Shown: positions 1-8,269, counted from the stretch's first letter. The stretch: DNA of 57,967 nt from an uncultured Christensenella sp. (GCA_949287685.1 CASEHF010000005.1:1-57967), one strand, 5' to 3'. A program made the numbers and translations. Notes: generated by a model not told the origin, from the sequence alone.

Positions 1-5
1 ATGTT

Positions 6-50
6 TAAACCGTACCTACATAAGTACTATACTTATAGGTGCGGTTTATT
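6..50. terminator. Imperfect hairpin at the contig start
   Basis: AAACCG (7-12) pairs with CGGTTT (42-47), ACCT (14-17) with AGGT (37-40), and ATAAGTA (20-26) with TACTTAT (30-36). There is a two-base bulge at 18-19 and a three-base loop. An AT-rich stretch follows. It probably ends a gene lying off the left edge, but the T-tract is poor. Confidence 0.45.
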
Positions 51-60
51 ATTTATTCAA

Positions 61-430
61 GTTATAAGCGGAATAGATGCGGTGCGTAGCCGCACACCCT
101 ATATTTACATATAAGTACAACTACCCACTTTTAGTGATTGTTTGCGGTAAATTTGAATGTTTTCAAGCGGAATAGATCCTTCGTCTAGGGGCTAACGCGG
201 GGAGCGCTCAGGATGACAAGTAATTTAAAAGTATCGCGTGTTCAACAGACTGCTTTTCTCGAGTTGGTTCAAGGTGCGTAGCCGCACTCCCGGTAGATAG
301 ATATAGTACAACCACTCACTTTAAATATTTGTCTATGATAGATTGGGGATTTTTTCAAGAGGAATGGATTCTTCGTCTCAGGCTCTGTAAGCAGGGCTCA
401 GAATGACAGTGATTTAAAGGTGCTGCGGGT
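61..430 (-). repeat. Intergenic repeat cluster 1a, modules C-A-C-A in reverse orientation
   Basis: This stretch has no credible gene. It holds reverse copies of two recurring modules. Module A (about 48 nt, begins TCATCCTGAG and ends GATCTATTCC on its own forward strand) lies at 169-216 and, diverged, at 361-406. Module C (a short hairpin GTGCG-loop-CGCAC plus a tract resembling ACTTTTAGTGATTGTTTGCG) lies at about 75-155 and 270-355. The same modules recur at 10.1-10.55, 28.07-28.7 and 32.1-32.6 kb. Confidence 0.8.
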
Positions 431-580
431 ACGACTATGTGCTATTTTCTTGTTGGTGTAGTTGTGTTGCTTATTACAGGGGGGGCTAAACACTATTTTA
501 TTGCGAGTGTGGTAAATTGCTTTTTATAGGTCGGTTAAAAGTGCATAGTTGTGTTTCTAAAAATACTAATTAAATATTTG

Positions 581-803
581 TCATCCTGAGTGTCGACCCG
601 CAGCGCCTTCAGACGAAGGATCTATTCCACCTGAAATATTCTTGGGCTACAACTAAAAAAATAAGAGGATGATGCTGGGCTGGCGCAATACTATTCTTTT
701 CTTACCAAACAAAGTACTCTTGCGCTAGACTTCCCGCAAGCGGGAAGTCATCCTGAGCGCTCCCCGCGTTAGCCCCTAGACGAAGGATCTATTCCGCTTG
801 AAA
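581..803 (+). repeat. Intergenic repeat cluster 1b, modules A-B-A in forward orientation
   Basis: A forward module A lies at 581-628. A module B lies at 680-747: CTGGCGC pairing across about 45 nt with GCGCTAG, then the perfect hairpin CTTCCCG-CAAG-CGGGAAG. A second module A follows at 748-795. The segment 747-803 is an exact reverse complement of 161-217 (57 nt). Confidence 0.8.
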
Positions 804-921
804 TACCATACTGTGGGTGCGACTATGCACGACTTACCGGCAGTACGCACCCGTGCCGAAGGAGCGATTTCTTACAATTTTTATCAAAAGTAACAAAATA
901 TTACATAAATGACTAAAATAA

Positions 922-950
922 TTGACAAAGTATTTAAAATACTTTATACT
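922..950 (+). promoter_or_regulatory. Promoter of the lipoprotein gene, with a dyad in the spacer
   Basis: TTGACA (922-927), a 17-nt spacer and TATACT (945-950). The spacer carries a perfect 7-bp inverted repeat, AGTATTT (929-935) and AAATACT (937-943), centred between the two hexamers, where a repressor would block RNA polymerase. The promoter call is direct; operator function is inferred. Confidence 0.75.
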
Positions 951-979
951 CAAAATATACTATAAAAGGAGATTGTATT

Positions 980-1816
980 ATGAGAACAAAGAGTCTAAAT
1001 AGTGCTTGGTGGAAAATCGGCTTAGCACTACTAGCAATCGTGCCGTGCTTGTTTGTATTCACTGCCTGCGGTGGTGAGACAATTGAAAAGGATGAGGCAA
1101 TTTTGGCATCGACTACTGCTGCAGAGGCTATTGCTACTACGCAAAACTTTACTATCGAGCGCATTTCTCGCACATCTATGACTACCAGCGTTAGCAAGAT
1201 GTCTATGAGCAGTACTGAGAAAATTAGCGTAAATAATGGCGTTGTTGCGCTTGATGTAAATGGCAGCGCTAGCGGTAGCGGCGGGGCTGGCGGTTTAAAC
1301 ATTACCATGACCTACAATGTTAACAATTCGGTAATTCTTGCTAATGTTGATGGTACTTATTATGCCATCAAAAAGAATACAAAGGAGAAAGACACCATTT
1401 CCGCAATTGACTTAAATGACTACTTAGACATTAGCGTTATAATGGAGTACTTTACTCCCTTGACTGCGGAAAGTTTTGAGACTACCGAAAATGGTAGCAC
1501 CCCAGTTGTTGACTTAAAGAAAATGGGCGAAGGTGACTACAACTTAAATCTTTCTCTAAATGATGAGATTACTGACCCTGATACTGAGGAGGTTACGACC
1601 CTGTATTCTCGTGTGAGTCAAGAAATTAGGGATGGCAAGATTGCAAAGGTTATTTTCGAGTACAAAACAAATTCCGAGACTGAAGGGGAGATAAGCTACT
1701 ACATTGAGTACAGAGTTTCATACGACTCTAGCGAAATCGCAGTTCCTACCGCAGAGGAGCTTGCAGAGTACAAGGATGCAAGCCTAACTATCGAAGTGCC
1801 TACACCTTCGCTATAA
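980..1816 (+). CDS. Hypothetical secreted lipoprotein
   Basis: A 278-residue protein I do not recognise. The first ~30 residues form a lipoprotein signal peptide: positive N-terminus (MRTK), hydrophobic core, then a lipobox ending FTAC followed by GG, so Cys is probably lipidated and the protein held on the outer face of the membrane. The mature part is rich in Ser, Thr, Glu and Asn with alternating short hydrophobic strands, which suggests a beta-rich fold. AGGAG at 967-971 sits eight bases before the ATG. It is monocistronic: it has its own TTGACA/TATACT promoter and a terminator hairpin shared with the convergent DegV gene. A second lipoprotein at 46939-47616 has a similar size and style but no obvious sequence similarity. 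Confidence 0.8.
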   Translation: MRTKSLNSAWWKIGLALLAIVPCLFVFTACGGETIEKDEAILASTTAAEAIATTQNFTIERISRTSMTTSVSKMSMSSTEKISVNNGVVALDVNGSASGSGGAGGLNITMTYNVNNSVILANVDGTYYAIKKNTKEKDTISAIDLNDYLDISVIMEYFTPLTAESFETTENGSTPVVDLKKMGEGDYNLNLSLNDEITDPDTEEVTTLYSRVSQEIRDGKIAKVIFEYKTNSETEGEISYYIEYRVSYDSSEIAVPTAEELAEYKDASLTIEVPTPSL

Positions 1817-1865
1817 TAATTTCTACTTAAACATTTAAAAAGTATTTCAAACCACCGAAATACAA

Positions 1866-1900
1866 AAAGTGAACCTAAATATTAGGTTCACTTTAATTTT
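1866..1900. terminator. Bidirectional terminator between lipoprotein and DegV genes
   Basis: Perfect 13-bp stem: AAAGTGAACCTAA (1866-1878), loop ATA, TTAGGTTCACTTT (1882-1894), then a T-tract. Flanking A and T runs let it serve both convergent genes. Confidence 0.9.
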
Positions 1901-2766
1901 TAGTACTTGCTGTGGAATGTTAGCGCGATGCATTTACCGCCCACTAAAATTGCATTGTTTAGCGATAACGGGACAAGCCTGATTTCGTTTTCGTTCACGA
2001 CTTCGCGGAATTTTTTATACAAGGCTTGCGCCTCGGCATCTGCATTGAAACTAACAATACTAAAGGTATAGTCCGCAATATTCTGCCCGTTTTCCTTTAC
2101 ATTACTGTATAATTTTGACACGGCAGACTTAAATGACTTTGCCTTGTCTAGAATTTTGAAGTTGCCCTCTGTGTCTATACTAATGATTGGCTTTAGATTG
2201 AGACTAGCCCCCGTAAATGAGTCCATAGCGCGCTTAAACACCTGGCTAGTTTTAATACTATCCGCACTATCTACGACAAACACACTCACGAATTTACCAA
2301 TCAGTGTGTCCGCAAAGTCTAGTGCCGCCTCGAGGTCTTTTTCGCGCTCGTAAACTACCTTTGTTAGAGCGGCAATCTCGCTAGTTCCTCGAGAGACAGT
2401 CTTGGTGTCCATTAGGATTGCCATATGCTCAGGGTACTTTTTGTTAAGGTCGCGGAATGCACGCTTTAGTCCATCGCCATTGTCTAGTAGTAATTTTGTC
2501 GATACCGAGAAGTATACAATGTCGTTCCCTGACTTTAATTCTTGTTCAAAAAAATCGTACCACTCTTGATACTCTAAGGGAACAACCGCATATTTGCCTG
2601 CGCGAATTTCCTCCGCGATTTTCGCAAAATCAGTCGCTTTTGTGTAATCTTTAAAATACGAAATGCGCGAACCGTGCTTGATTTTGCTAGGCACTAAATT
2701 TAAATCAGTTATTTTCAATTCTTTGCCGAACATATCAGCATATGCATCAATGTAGAATTTTACCAT
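1900..2766 (-). CDS. DegV-family fatty-acid-binding protein
   Basis: A 288-residue protein with the DegV layout. In the N-terminal half a 'VYFSVSTKLL' strand resembles the DegV 'ISISSKLSGT' loop, followed by 'AILMDTKTVSRG', which matches the family's 'IDSKSVSxG' segment. DegV proteins (FakB type) bind an acyl chain and hand it to the kinase FakA; a FakA-like gene is present at 30452-32092, so a fatty-acid uptake pair is plausible. The Ser/Thr-Gly motif that normally contacts the carboxylate is not canonical here, so lipid binding is inferred from fold similarity only. A perfect AGGAGG lies upstream of the ATG at 2764-2766. It may be cotranscribed with the transglycosylase gene upstream. Confidence 0.7.
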   Translation of the reverse strand: MVKFYIDAYADMFGKELKITDLNLVPSKIKHGSRISYFKDYTKATDFAKIAEEIRAGKYAVVPLEYQEWYDFFEQELKSGNDIVYFSVSTKLLLDNGDGLKRAFRDLNKKYPEHMAILMDTKTVSRGTSEIAALTKVVYEREKDLEAALDFADTLIGKFVSVFVVDSADSIKTSQVFKRAMDSFTGASLNLKPIISIDTEGNFKILDKAKSFKSAVSKLYSNVKENGQNIADYTFSIVSFNADAEAQALYKKFREVVNENEIRLVPLSLNNAILVGGKCIALTFHSKY

Positions 2767-2828
2767 TTTTAGCCTCCTAAATACTATTATAGCATTTTAA
2801 AAATCATTAAGTCAACGAAATTTGCGAC

Positions 2829-3365
2829 TTAATAAAATTTAGTATAGATTGTTATGTTTTGCTTTATTTTGGTTAAATAGTAGTTTGTGGCTTTGTAGGG
2901 TGTAGAGTATAGGCGCTCTCCATCGCTAAACTCGGGGTCGAGGAGCCACTCTTTTACGCGCGTTGGTCCCGCATTGTATGCGCAGAGCGCCGTGTCAGTG
3001 TCGCCAAAAATATCTACTAGGTATTTAATATACGCCGTGCCAAGGGTGATATTGTACTCAGGCTCAATGAGCCTATTTTCACTAAACACAATACCGTTTT
3101 TTTGTGCAATAAATTTAGCGGTATCAGGCATAAGTTGCATTAGTCCAACAGCGCCGACACTCGATACAGCCCGAGGGTTAAACCCGCTCTCGGCATTAAT
3201 CACACTCGCAATCAAGACAGGAGGCAGATCGTACTCCTTTGCGATATTTATTACACTCTCGCGGTAAGAGAGCGGATAAAATATTAAAAAACTCCCGACA
3301 ATAGCCCCCGAGGCGAATATAATTCCTATTATATATAATATAAGAAAAAATGTCACTTTGTCCAT
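2829..3365 (-). CDS. Membrane-anchored lytic transglycosylase (SLT domain)
   Basis: A 178-residue protein. Residues ~4-30 are a single hydrophobic membrane anchor. The rest is an SLT domain with the family signature: catalytic Glu in 'NAESGFNPRAVSSVGAVGLMQL', then 'MPDTA', and the substrate-groove motif 'ALCAYNAGP'. It should cleave glycan strands of peptidoglycan outside the membrane. Length fits the short soluble-domain type in Firmicutes spore and cell-wall loci. No clear ribosome binding site precedes the ATG, and a TATAAT-like element ends only about 7 nt before it on the minus strand, so a leaderless or nearly leaderless mRNA is possible. Confidence 0.88.
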   Translation of the reverse strand: MDKVTFFLILYIIGIIFASGAIVGSFLIFYPLSYRESVINIAKEYDLPPVLIASVINAESGFNPRAVSSVGAVGLMQLMPDTAKFIAQKNGIVFSENRLIEPEYNITLGTAYIKYLVDIFGDTDTALCAYNAGPTRVKEWLLDPEFSDGERLYSTPYKATNYYLTKIKQNITIYTKFY

Positions 3366-3518
3366 ACTTATATTATATAGATATTTGATATTAAAATACG
3401 CAAAAACAAAATTTGTAGTTTATTTGATTGTATAGATAATAAAAGGCTCACATTTGCCTATAAAATCAGTTTTCAATTGATAAACAAAATAAAACATACG
3501 ACTTTTTTAAAAAAGTGG

Positions 3519-3547
3519 TTGACAAATCGCAATTTAGGTTATATAAT
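3519..3547 (+). promoter_or_regulatory. Consensus promoter of the ylxM-ffh operon
   Basis: TTGACA (3519-3524), a 17-nt spacer and TATAAT (3542-3547): a perfect match in both hexamers, the strongest promoter in the window. Confidence 0.9.
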
Positions 3548-3551
3548 ATGT

Positions 3552-3571
3552 GTAAAGTAGAAATACTTTAC
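3552..3571 (+). promoter_or_regulatory. 5'-terminal stem-loop of the SRP operon mRNA
   Basis: Perfect 8-bp stem GTAAAGTA / TACTTTAC with a GAAA tetraloop, starting about 5 nt after the -10 box, so it would form the very 5' end of the transcript. Such caps slow 5' decay. AGGAG (3572-3576) follows at once. Confidence 0.6.
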
Positions 3572-3613
3572 AGGAGTGTCATTTGGCGCTAATCTTACAT
3601 CGTGGGGTGCAAA

Positions 3614-3955
3614 ATGGATGTAGGTAGATTGGTGAGGTTGAGTGTTTTGCTTGATTTTTATGGCGGAATGCTGACTTCTACACAGTACGAGACCGCCCGT
3701 AGTTATGTTGACTATAATGCGAGCCTCGCTGAAATCGCTGAGGATACGCACACTACGAGACAGGCGGTCAGTGATATGCTGCATCGCACTTTTGCAAAAC
3801 TCGAGGAGTTAGAGCGGAAGCTCGGCTTTGTAAAAAAGTACGAGCGAGTGCTTTTAAGTGTCGAGAATGTGGCAAAGAGTTGTAGGCTGTCGGGTGAGAG
3901 TTGCGAAATGGTGGTCGAGCGCTTTACCCAGTTAATCAAGAGTTTAAAGGAGTAG
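3614..3955 (+). CDS. ylxM: YlxM family DNA-binding protein, SRP-associated
   Basis: A 113-residue member of the YlxM/p13 family, known to lie directly upstream of ffh and to stimulate the SRP GTPase. The centre contains a sigma-70 region-4-like helix-turn-helix: 'SLAEIAEDTHTTRQAVSDML'. The N-terminus 'RLVRLSVLLDFYGGMLT' matches the family opening. The ATG at 3614 is chosen because family proteins begin at this point and GGGGTG lies four bases upstream; a GTG at 3602 would add four residues. The stop lies four bases before ffh, whose ribosome binding site is inside the ylxM end, so the two are probably translationally coupled. Confidence 0.9.
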   Translation: MDVGRLVRLSVLLDFYGGMLTSTQYETARSYVDYNASLAEIAEDTHTTRQAVSDMLHRTFAKLEELERKLGFVKKYERVLLSVENVAKSCRLSGESCEMVVERFTQLIKSLKE

Positions 3956-3959
3956 GAAA

Positions 3960-5279
3960 ATGGCAATGTTTGAGGGATTATCACAAAGGCTAAATCACAT
4001 TTTCAGCAAAATGACCCAACGCGGCAAACTGACCGAACTCGAGATTGACAAGGCAATGCGCGAGATTCGTGTAGCGCTACTCGAGGCTGATGTGAACTAC
4101 TTGGTGGTAAAGAAATTTGTCGCCGATGTTAGCGAAAAGGCAAAGGGTGAGGAGGTTATGAAGAGTCTCACCCCAGGGCAGCAGGTAATTAAAATCGTAC
4201 GCGATGAACTTGTAAACCTTATGGGTAGTACTCAGAGTAAACTCGACTTATCTGGCACGCCGCCTGCTGTTATTATGATGTGCGGTTTGCAGGGCGCTGG
4301 AAAGACTACTCTTTGCGGCAAACTCGCGAGTTTGTTAAAGAGTCAGGGGAAAAAAGTGCTGCTCGTTGCCTGTGATATCTACCGAAATGCTGCAATTGAC
4401 CAGTTAAAGATTGTAGGGAAACAGGCAGGTGTCGAGGTTTTTGAGCGCGGTACTCAGGACCCTGTGAAAACCGCTAGACAGGGTATTGATTACGCAAAGC
4501 ACGAGGGGCTAGATGTAGTCATTATCGATACTGCTGGTAGACTTCACATCGATGAGCAAATGATGGATGAGCTCAGGCGAATGAAGGCGGAAATTGCGCC
4601 GAAAGAGATTCTGTTTACAATCGATGCGATGACTGGTCAAGACTCTGTCAATGTTGCAAAGGAATTTAATGACCAACTAGACATTACTGGCATAGTCGTT
4701 ACCAAACTCGATGGCGACACCCGTGGCGGAGTTGCGCTGTCTGTAAAGGCAGTGACCAGCAAACCCATAAAATACTGCGGTGTTGGTGAAAAACAGGGCG
4801 ACCTCGAGCCCTTTCATCCAGACCGTATGGCGAGCCGAATTTTGGGTATGGGCGATGTGCTGACCTTGATTGAAAAGGCGCAGAATGCTGTCGATGAGCA
4901 GGAAATGGAGAGAATGCAGAAAACTTTGCGCGAGAATAGCTTTACTCTGCAAGATTACCTCCAGCAAATCGAGAGCCTCAATAAAATGGGCGACATCAAT
5001 GCGCTTATGGATATGATTCCGGGGCTTCGTGGTAAAATGAAGGGCGTGACAATCGATGAGGCGGAAATCGCCAGGAACAAGGCAATCATCCAGTCTATGA
5101 CTCCAGAGGAGCGCTTTGACCCCGAGATAATCAAGGCGAGCCAGAAAAAGCGCATCGCAAATGGTAGTGGTACGACCATTCAAGAGGTTAACACACTACT
5201 AAAACAATTTGCCCAAAGCAAAGAACTCTTAAAGCAGTACTCGGGCAAGAAAAGAAAAGGGAAATTTCCGTTTTTTTAA
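3960..5279 (+). CDS. ffh: Signal recognition particle GTPase Ffh (SRP54)
   Basis: A 439-residue, full-length SRP54. The N domain spans ~1-85. The G domain has the P-loop GLQGAGKTT (109-117), DTAGR (190-194) and TKLDGD (248-253). A methionine-rich M domain (~300-435) binds 4.5S RNA and signal peptides. It delivers nascent membrane proteins to FtsY. The usual 'YRPAAIDQL' motif reads 'YRNAAIDQL' here, a mild deviation. It is the second gene of the ylxM operon, with AAAGGAG inside the ylxM end. No ftsY or SRP RNA gene was seen in this window. Confidence 0.97.
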   Translation: MAMFEGLSQRLNHIFSKMTQRGKLTELEIDKAMREIRVALLEADVNYLVVKKFVADVSEKAKGEEVMKSLTPGQQVIKIVRDELVNLMGSTQSKLDLSGTPPAVIMMCGLQGAGKTTLCGKLASLLKSQGKKVLLVACDIYRNAAIDQLKIVGKQAGVEVFERGTQDPVKTARQGIDYAKHEGLDVVIIDTAGRLHIDEQMMDELRRMKAEIAPKEILFTIDAMTGQDSVNVAKEFNDQLDITGIVVTKLDGDTRGGVALSVKAVTSKPIKYCGVGEKQGDLEPFHPDRMASRILGMGDVLTLIEKAQNAVDEQEMERMQKTLRENSFTLQDYLQQIESLNKMGDINALMDMIPGLRGKMKGVTIDEAEIARNKAIIQSMTPEERFDPEIIKASQKKRIANGSGTTIQEVNTLLKQFAQSKELLKQYSGKKRKGKFPFF

Positions 5280-5317
5280 ACGAAAATTATATTAAATTTA
5301 TTTAAGGAGAAAAGAAA

Positions 5318-5683
5318 ATGGCAGTTAAAATTAGATTAACTCGTTTAGGCGACAAAAAGTCACCGTTTTACCGCGTAGTCGTAACCGATTCACGCAGTGC
5401 AAGAGATGGAAAGTTTATTGAGAACTTGGGTACATATGACCCACTCAAGGACCCATTTCAACTAAATCTTAACAAGGAGCGCGTAGAGTACTGGCTTTCA
5501 GTTGGTGCTACACCTACGGACACCGTTCGTGAACTTTTTGTTAAGGAAGGTTTCTTGAAGGCAAAGCCTTATGTTGCACCAAAGCCAAAGCAAATGCCAC
5601 CAGCACCAAAGGCAAAGGCAGAGGCGCCAGCAGAGACTGAGGGTGAGGCAGCTGCAGAAACTACCGAAACCGCTAGTGAATAG
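5318..5683 (+). CDS. rpsP: 30S ribosomal protein S16
   Basis: 121 residues. Residues 1-85 are a standard S16: '[19 protein letters not shown]', '[18 protein letters not shown]'. The remaining ~35 residues are an extension, first Pro/Lys-rich and then Ala/Glu/Thr-rich, probably disordered and acidic at its end. It assembles in the body of the 30S subunit. AAGGAGA at 5304-5310. It lies 38 nt after ffh, in the usual order. The KH-domain gene (khpA/ylqC) that normally follows rpsP in Firmicutes is absent. Confidence 0.97.
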   Translation: MAVKIRLTRLGDKKSPFYRVVVTDSRSARDGKFIENLGTYDPLKDPFQLNLNKERVEYWLSVGATPTDTVRELFVKEGFLKAKPYVAPKPKQMPPAPKAKAEAPAETEGEAAAETTETASE

Positions 5684-5701
5684 TTTTTAGAGCCTATTTG
5701 T

Positions 5702-5730
5702 TTGCAAAATTAATGTTAATTTGATAAAAT
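5702..5730 (+). promoter_or_regulatory. Candidate internal promoter for rimM-trmD
   Basis: TTGCAA (5702-5707), a 17-nt spacer and TAAAAT (5725-5730); each hexamer is five of six to consensus. It would give rimM-trmD their own start after rpsP. Confidence 0.5.
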
Positions 5731-5745
5731 AGATTAGGCTTTTCC

Positions 5746-5774
5746 AAAGTGAGGGGCTTGGCTCTCACTTTTTG
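5746..5774 (+). terminator. Terminator or attenuator hairpin before rimM
   Basis: AAAGTGAG (5746-5753) pairs with CTCACTTT (5764-5771), with two further inner pairs, followed directly by T residues. It falls between the candidate promoter and the rimM ribosome binding site, so it could end rpsP transcripts or attenuate rimM-trmD. Confidence 0.6.
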
Positions 5775-5789
5775 TTTATGGAGGGGAAA

Positions 5790-6290
5790 ATGAAAGTAGA
5801 ATTAGGCAGAGTGCTAAAACCGCAGGGAATAAAGGGCGAGTTAAAGGTGGAGCCGCTCTCAAATCCTGAGTTTTTTAAAGATATTACGCTTGTCGAAATA
5901 AATGGGAAAGAGGCAAATATCGAATTCGCAAGTGTTAGAGCCGATGGCGTGTATGTTAAACTAGATATAATAGGTGATAGAACTGAGGCGGAAAAGTACC
6001 GCGACTCGTTTATTACCGCTGACCGTGAGGCACTACCAGACCTAAAAGAAGGGCAGTTTTTTTACGAGGATTTAATTGGGTGTCAGGTGTATTTTGAGTC
6101 TGGGGAGTTTGCGGGCGAAATCGTAGACATAGAAAACTACGGTAACGCCGACTTGTTTGCCATTCACAAAGATTTTAGTACTATTTTATGTCCGTATATA
6201 GATGGCGTGTTTACTTCAATCGACACACACGCTAAAAAGATTATCGCAAACGAGAAAAGATATAGGGAAGTGACCGATTATGAGGATTGA
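5790..6290 (+). CDS. rimM: Ribosome maturation factor RimM
   Basis: 166 residues. The N-terminal barrel opens 'ELGRVLKPQGIKGELKVEPL', the family signature; the C-terminal PRC-barrel-like part contains 'LIGCQVYFESGEFAGEIVDI'. RimM binds S19 and helps mature the 30S head. The ATG at 5790 is preferred over an upstream TTG at 5772 because GGAGGGG (5780-5786) sits four bases before it and family proteins start there. The 3' end overlaps trmD by 11 nt. Confidence 0.95.
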   Translation: MKVELGRVLKPQGIKGELKVEPLSNPEFFKDITLVEINGKEANIEFASVRADGVYVKLDIIGDRTEAEKYRDSFITADREALPDLKEGQFFYEDLIGCQVYFESGEFAGEIVDIENYGNADLFAIHKDFSTILCPYIDGVFTSIDTHAKKIIANEKRYREVTDYED

Positions 6291-6954
6291 TGTATTGACA
6301 CTTTTTCCCGATAGTTTTGCGCCACTTCGCGAGAGTATTATTGCGAGAGCGGTCGATTCGGGGAAGTTTAGCTTAAATATTATTAATATCCGCGACTTTT
6401 CTGCCGACAAGCATAAAAAATGCGATGACACAATATTTGGTGGCGGCGATGGATTGCTTATGATGCCACAACCCCTGTTTGACTGCATCGAAAGTGTCAA
6501 GACAGAAAATTCGCACATTATCTACCTATCTCCAAAAGGTGAGACCTTTACTCAAAGCAAGGCAAAGACATTAGTCGAATACGAGCATTTGATACTAATT
6601 TGCGGACATTATGAAGGGATTGACCAGAGGGTCATTGATACCTTTGTCGATGAGGAGATTAGTATTGGCGACTATGTGCTGACTGGTGGGGAACTACCTG
6701 CTATGGTCGTAGTCGACACTGTTGCGCGCCTAATTCCAAAGGTGCTGCACGGGGAGAATTCGGCAAAGGATGATAGTTTTGAAAATGGTTTACTTGAATA
6801 CCCGCAGTATACTCGCCCCGCAGATTTTAGAGGGTTGAAGGTGCCTGAAGTATTGCTTAGTGGCAATCACCAGGAAATCGCAAAGTGGCGCAAAGCACAG
6901 AGCGAACGCATTACAAAAGAGCGTCGCCCCGACCTAATTGATAAAAATAACTAA
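6280..6954 (+). CDS. trmD: tRNA (guanine-37 N1)-methyltransferase TrmD
   Basis: 224 residues. It makes m1G37 in tRNAs that read CNN codons, preventing +1 frameshifts, using S-adenosylmethionine bound in a trefoil-knot fold. Visible motifs: N-terminal 'MRIDVLTLFPDSF'; 'FGGGDGLLM'; 'LICGHYEGIDQR'; 'SIGDYVLTGGELPAM'; C-terminal 'YTRPADFRGLKVPEVLLSG'. All active-site segments are present and the length is normal for a Firmicutes form. Translation is coupled to rimM by overlap. Confidence 0.97.
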   Translation: MRIDVLTLFPDSFAPLRESIIARAVDSGKFSLNIINIRDFSADKHKKCDDTIFGGGDGLLMMPQPLFDCIESVKTENSHIIYLSPKGETFTQSKAKTLVEYEHLILICGHYEGIDQRVIDTFVDEEISIGDYVLTGGELPAMVVVDTVARLIPKVLHGENSAKDDSFENGLLEYPQYTRPADFRGLKVPEVLLSGNHQEIAKWRKAQSERITKERRPDLIDKNN

Positions 6955-7077
6955 TTACTTATTACACTTGTCATATATGCCTCTTTACACGGGGGCGGAT
7001 AATTAAAAAACAAACTCATACTTTAAATAACTTTATAAAATGATAATTACCAAGACACAAAACAAAAGGAGCAAATT

Positions 7078-7923
7078 ATGAAAATTCAGTGGTTCCCAGG
7101 GCATATGACAAAGGCACTAAGGGAAATGGAGCAAAATATCAAACTCGTAGACCTCGTTATCTATGTATTGGATGCGCGCGCGCCTAAAAGTTGCATAAAC
7201 CCGCAATTTCCCGAGTTTTTAGGCAACAAACCCATAATTTATGTGCTAAATAAAATCGACCTCGCCGATGATAGAGAAACTACGCTGTGGCTAAAATATT
7301 TTAATAATCAGCCCAATGCAATGGCACTTTCGCTGAATTCGACAATGACTAATGCAAGTAAGGTAGTGGTGGGCGGAATGGAAAAAATGCTCGCTAAAAA
7401 ACTCGAGCGCAATAGAGAAAAGGGTATTACTTTGCCCTTGCGCGCAATGGTCATAGGCGTGCCGAATTGCGGAAAAAGTACTTTAATAAATAACCTTTGC
7501 GGCAAGTATAAGGCGATTACAGGAGATAGACCCAGTGTTACGAGAGCGACTCAGTGGGTGCGAATTGCTGGGACTATGGAGATTCTCGACACTCCAGGCA
7601 CCCTGTGGCCAAGTTTTGAGGATGATGAGACTGCGCACAACCTCGCATATATTAACGCGATAAAAGATGAGGTGCTAGATTCTGCCGAATTAGTTCTCGA
7701 TTTTATTGCAAAAATGCTAGAAATTTACCGCGAGCCTTTTTTGGCGCGGTATAATCTCGAGTATCGCGAGGATTTTAGCCCCGTTGACTACCTAGAGGGT
7801 GTTTGCAAAAACCGCAAGTTTGTGCTGCGTGGGGGCGAGGTCGATTGGGAGCGCGGCGCAAAAGCAATACTTGATGACTTTAGAAAGGGGCGAATCGGTA
7901 AAATTACGCTAGATAGGTTATAA
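7078..7923 (+). CDS. rbgA: Ribosome biogenesis GTPase RbgA (YlqF)
   Basis: 281 residues. It is a circularly permuted GTPase: G4 NKID (58-61) comes before G1 GVPNCGKST (127-135) and G3 DTPG (171-174). The catalytic His of the 'WFPGHM' motif (His9) is present. RbgA drives late assembly of the 50S subunit. A C-terminal RNA-binding domain follows residue ~190. AAAGGAG is upstream. In Bacillus it follows rplS and precedes rnhB; here it precedes yraN, and rplS lies after a MORN-repeat gene. Confidence 0.96.
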   Translation: MKIQWFPGHMTKALREMEQNIKLVDLVIYVLDARAPKSCINPQFPEFLGNKPIIYVLNKIDLADDRETTLWLKYFNNQPNAMALSLNSTMTNASKVVVGGMEKMLAKKLERNREKGITLPLRAMVIGVPNCGKSTLINNLCGKYKAITGDRPSVTRATQWVRIAGTMEILDTPGTLWPSFEDDETAHNLAYINAIKDEVLDSAELVLDFIAKMLEIYREPFLARYNLEYREDFSPVDYLEGVCKNRKFVLRGGEVDWERGAKAILDDFRKGRIGKITLDRL

Positions 7924-7924
7924 T

Positions 7925-8269
7925 ATGAAAATATTTAATAGAGCAAAGGGCGCTTTGGGCGAAAGGCTAGCCCTGAAGTATTTACGCAAGCATAAATTTA
8001 AAATCTTGGAGAAAAATTATTCGTGTCCCGTGGGCGAGGCGGATATAATCGCAAAAAATAACGGTATGTTAGTCGTTGTCGAGGTAAAGAGCCGCACAAC
8101 ACTCGAATTTGGCAGACCCGCCGAGGCTGTAGACAACATAAAGCAGCGTAAACTACAAAACATCGCCCTGTTTTATCAAAAGAAAAAACACTTGTTTAAT
8201 ATGCCCGTGCGCTTCGATGTCGTGGAAGTACTAGATACGGAAATTAACCACATAGAAAACGCCTTTTAA
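7925..8269 (+). CDS. YraN/UPF0102 nuclease-fold protein
   Basis: 114 residues. A UPF0102 family member with the restriction-endonuclease-like core: 'GALGERLALKYL', the 'NYSCPVGEADIIA' segment with E and D of the putative active site, and 'VVVEVKSRT' with the E-x-K pair. The biological role in the family is unsettled (DNA recombination or repair is proposed). The start lies one base after the rbgA stop with no strong ribosome binding site, so translation probably continues by coupling. Confidence 0.9.
   Translation: MKIFNRAKGALGERLALKYLRKHKFKILEKNYSCPVGEADIIAKNNGMLVVVEVKSRTTLEFGRPAEAVDNIKQRKLQNIALFYQKKKHLFNMPVRFDVVEVLDTEINHIENAF

Noticed and set aside
1..979. Possible CRISPR array
   Set aside because: The repeats are in both orientations, vary in sequence, and lack evenly spaced unique spacers; no cas gene is present.
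2974..3267. A 97-codon plus-strand frame
   Set aside because: Antisense to the lytic transglycosylase, whose catalytic motifs are clear; no ribosome binding site.
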